Shown piece by piece: positions 61,089 to 64,000 of a DNA stretch of 64,000 nt. The notes under the pieces are model-generated. The model searched no databases. It had not been told where the DNA came from and saw nothing but the letters and a program-made list of their open reading frames with translations. Position 1 is the first letter of the stretch. Each line of letters starts with the position of its first letter. Made by a program: the position numbers and the translations under genes. Source of the stretch: Ceratopteris richardii (taxonomy: Eukaryota > Streptophyta > Polypodiopsida > Polypodiales > Pteridaceae). The stretch lies in NCBI GenBank assembly GCA_020310875.1, contig CM035444.1:24158772-24222771 (forward strand), written 5' to 3'.

Positions 61089-62656
61089 GTTAGCGCCTTG
61101 CCATGATCCTCTTCATAAACAAAGACAAAGCACAAGCTATACAAAACATAAAAGGGGAAACACCAATTTCATGCCTCAACTTTGAAGCCAAATTGGTTCA
61201 CCCTCAATCTTGCAAGCTTGCAACTACATGGGTGATCATCACAAGAGTGGGCATCCCATACCATTGCACCAATACCAGGTTGGGTGTATGAGTGACTTCA
61301 CAAAAGGACAAGAGTCCAAGCGGCTCATATGAGGAATTGAGGATGAATGAACCAATGACTACTGCTTATGTCCTCTAGGTTTGGGGACATAAGAAGATTT
61401 TGGTTTTCCTTGACTTGTATTTCCATCTTTTAGTTAACCTTTCGTAGAGTTAGTAGGAATTGGTTTATAGCTTGATAATGAAGGATATTGGTCGATTGGT
61501 CTTTTCTTGGGGGATGACCCTTTTTCGTTATGGTGAATTGAAGAGGAGCATTCAAAACAAAAGAATTACTCTCTTGTTGCAATTCTTACACTGGCATGCA
61601 CCTCTTTATGCATTCAAGGATCCATGCTACATCTTTTTTAATGGAGATGCAGAGAGCTCTCACTAAAGGAGACATTGGTGTAACACGATCCTTTGATAGT
61701 TGTGCATCTTGGATATACCTTAGCAGTGTGTTGGTTGAGGAATGGCATCTATCATCTGCTCGTGTTCACCTATAACAAGGAGGGATGTATGATGCCAAAA
61801 GGTATTGGAAAGGGTGATCTTCACCTTTATCAAGCATTGCAATTTCCTTTGATTTGGACCTTGGATGGGGTTTTCATGAGAAGGCCATTGCAACAATGAT
61901 TGAAAATAATGGGAAATATTGGATTTTTGGATCACACTTCCAAAGATTTGGGACCAAGAAGAATAGTGAGTTGGAGTTATGTTATGTGAGCACATCATTA
62001 GGCCATGCTATGCAATGTAAAAGCAATCATGTATGCAATGAGGATAGAAGTTTTGGTGCTCAAATGGAGGTATTTCATGAAAGATGCAACTGAGAACTTT
62101 ATTTTTCTTCATGAATAGTGATCAGGCTCTTCCTCCCACTTGCGTAAGCACTTGGTCGGTTCATTGAAAATGATAAGGATGCTATCAAGGCTTGCACACC
62201 ACATTGTAGGAATGAATTATTTTTCCAATCATGTGAATTGATGAAGTTTACCACAAAATTGACTACAAGAATTTGTGTTATGGTGGTTTTACAATCACCA
62301 AAATCAATAAGACTAAAGCAACCCAACCCTCTTATCACATAGGAAGGATAAAGAATCTAAAAGCTATAAGAAATTACTTTTATAATACTTCACTAAAGCT
62401 CATCTTTGGCAAAAAAATGCTTTGATTTTGACCAATCTTCTTTCAAATCTTTAGATAGAGCATGCCAAAGTATTACATATCGATGAAAGCTCTTCTAAAG
62501 TCCTATAAGCTTATGTGATGGGCTAAGAATTGTTTTTTTATTTTTAAATATCCTAAATTTAAGAAAGAGAGTATTTTTGGAGTCAAAGTTGTGTGTGGTG
62601 CATTCTTGGTAAGGATCCATTTGTTGATATTTCTCTCCACCGGAGTCTAGCCTAAC
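61089..62656. repeat. LTR sequence(s) bounded by outward-facing PBS motifs
   Basis: The stretch starts TGTTAGCGCC and ends TAGCCTAACA. To its right, TTTGGTATAAGAGC (from 62658) resembles a copia primer site for a plus-strand element. To its left, the minus strand reads TTGGTATTAGAGC directly outside 61089, a primer site for a minus-strand element. The interior has no convincing coding sequence. It is either two different LTRs abutting or one long LTR with a chance match on one side; I could not place an internal boundary. Confidence 0.55.
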
Positions 62657-64000
62657 AATTTGGTATAAGAGCTATCCAAGAGCTTGCACACACCTACTTA
62701 ATTGCCATAAAGTTCTGGAAAAATACGTTTTGTGTGAGAAAATTTTTGCAAATTGGATTCAATTTCCGTCCTCTTTACAATTTTCTCAAATTTCTTACTA
62801 ATATTTACACTTTTGCAAGGTCTTTGCAAATACTTGCTAAACATAGCAAATCTTTGTCTAATCTAGAGAGTGCCTCTTCTTGCCTATTTTATTTAATTCT
62901 TACATATCAATTAACCCTTGGTCGTGTTGACAACTAAAGGTTCATGGACAAATATAAGGCAAGGTAAAGCTTAAAATTGAAAGTCCAAAGGTTTACTAAG
63001 GTTCCCAAGGGTCACAAAAGTCAAGACCTTATCCAAATTGGGAAGTTGAAGCACCAAAAGTTCCGGTAGATGGAAGGCCAAGCAAGACGGGTGATGAAGA
63101 GTCACTTTGAAAGATGAAGAGTCACTTCAAGTGTATCTCGTGGGTAGATTGGCATAAAAAGACCGCTATACTAATTATCAATTGCTTTTCTCTACGTGTG
63201 TCAAGTCTATTCATTATGTGTGATAGGTAGTCTTTTTTGCAAAGGCTATTTCTAGTAGCTACTAGTGTCCAAATTTTGCGTGCTCTAGCTCATTAAAAAG
63301 CGATTGACATCTACTATGTGGACATTGGATATAAAGCTTCATATTCTTTGGAAACTTGAGCAGAGAGAAGGTTGCATTCCACATTGACTATGTTAAAAAA
63401 AAAAAAACACCCTAAGAGGGTTCACTCTTTTGCTACATACAAAGACTAGAAAAGGAGCAATTTGAAGATCGAAGGAGCGAGCAAAGAGTCTACATTGTGG
63501 AAGTGAGGAGGAGCGAGCCACAATGACAATTTCGAGGATGTAAAAGAGCAAGTTGAGGAGGTTAGAGTAATTTAATGTCAAACACACCTCTTTTTATTCA
63601 AGTGGAGTAATATACTTGCAAAGTAAGGCTATGGCTAATAATAAAATTATTAGCCATAGCCTTAGCAATTATTAGCTAGATAAGGAAAATTATCAACCTT
63701 GAAAGTTTAGGATTAGCAATTGTATAATGAGGAAAGGCTTGTGAAGTTTAGTTAGTTGTATTGAGCAAAGGTCACATATTGATGAGTAAAAACCCTAATG
63801 AAGCTCCGAGAAGAAGAGCCAAAGAATGGGAGGAAAGGAATATAAGAGTAATCTTTACATTGTCTCAACGTATGGTAGCACCACGATAGGACATATACAA
63901 AATTTCAACATGACCAAGTGGCAAGGAGATATGGGAGTATCTTGAGAGACTATACTCCACCGAGATCAAAGTTGAAAGATTCATTGAAAAATGAGCACAA
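62657..64000 (+). mobile_element. 5' internal part of a Ty1/copia element, leaves the window
   Basis: After the primer-like site at 62658 comes an untranslated, AT-rich leader with stops. From about 63790 a gag reading appears: RRRAKEWEERNIRVIFTLSQ, then, after a stop, GKEIWEYLERLYSTEIKVER near the right edge. This is the UBN2-type gag domain of plant copia elements. The rest of the element lies beyond the window. Early stops suggest a decayed copy. Confidence 0.65.

Overview
This is nuclear DNA from a land plant, most likely a vascular plant with a large, repeat-rich genome. Two intron-containing plant genes sit in a sea of broken retroelements, and gene density, base composition and microsatellites fit such a genome. 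The sequence alone does not settle the lineage. A gymnosperm or fern-type genome is plausible from the density of old nested retroelements and from the fairly divergent purU-like protein, but this is inference.

Host genes. (1) 8726-11500, minus strand: eight exons of a formyltetrahydrofolate deformylase (PurU-type), with splice sites and phases that join cleanly. The first exon with the organelle-targeting peptide was not found. A tRNA-derived SINE candidate sits in one of its introns. (2) 56885-59595, plus strand: the first five exons of an RCC1-repeat protein. Its first intron appears to be of the GC-AG type, and long (GA)n microsatellites lie in its 5' leader and in its open-ended fifth intron. 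Its 3' exons are not recognisable in the window.

Retroelements, left to right. 1-4395: minus-strand Ty3/gypsy gag-protease-RT remnant. 4911-6742: 5' end of a minus-strand copia element whose LTR/PBS junction is duplicated in tandem. 14230-19135: plus-strand copia with a hAT transposon remnant inside and a perfect hairpin in its RNase H region. 19893-21104: gypsy deletion derivative with a chromodomain. 21105-29240: minus-strand LINE carrying a solo LTR and a 1.47-kb miniature copia-like element. 30198-37006: nearly full-length copia with target-site duplication. 38761-41400: degenerate plus-strand copia. 42848-55307: plus-strand gypsy with a 21-bp minisatellite and an extra 3' reading frame. 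Its 3' LTR is split by a complete minus-strand copia (49844-54522), and a fragment of the same copia family lies just outside it on the opposite strand. 61089-64000: LTR sequence bounded by outward-facing primer-binding sites, then the 5' part of a plus-strand copia.

The retroelement genes all carry stops, frameshifts or deletions and are read here as pseudogenes. The least usual items are the miniature element at 22954-24426, with its Asp/His-rich reading frame and a remnant of copia RT; the all-tryptophan pattern of nonsense mutations in the 30198-37006 copia; the outward-facing PBS pair around 61089-62656; and the hairpin at 18031-18071. I found no CRISPR array, operon, rRNA gene, or clearly novel defence or metabolic system.
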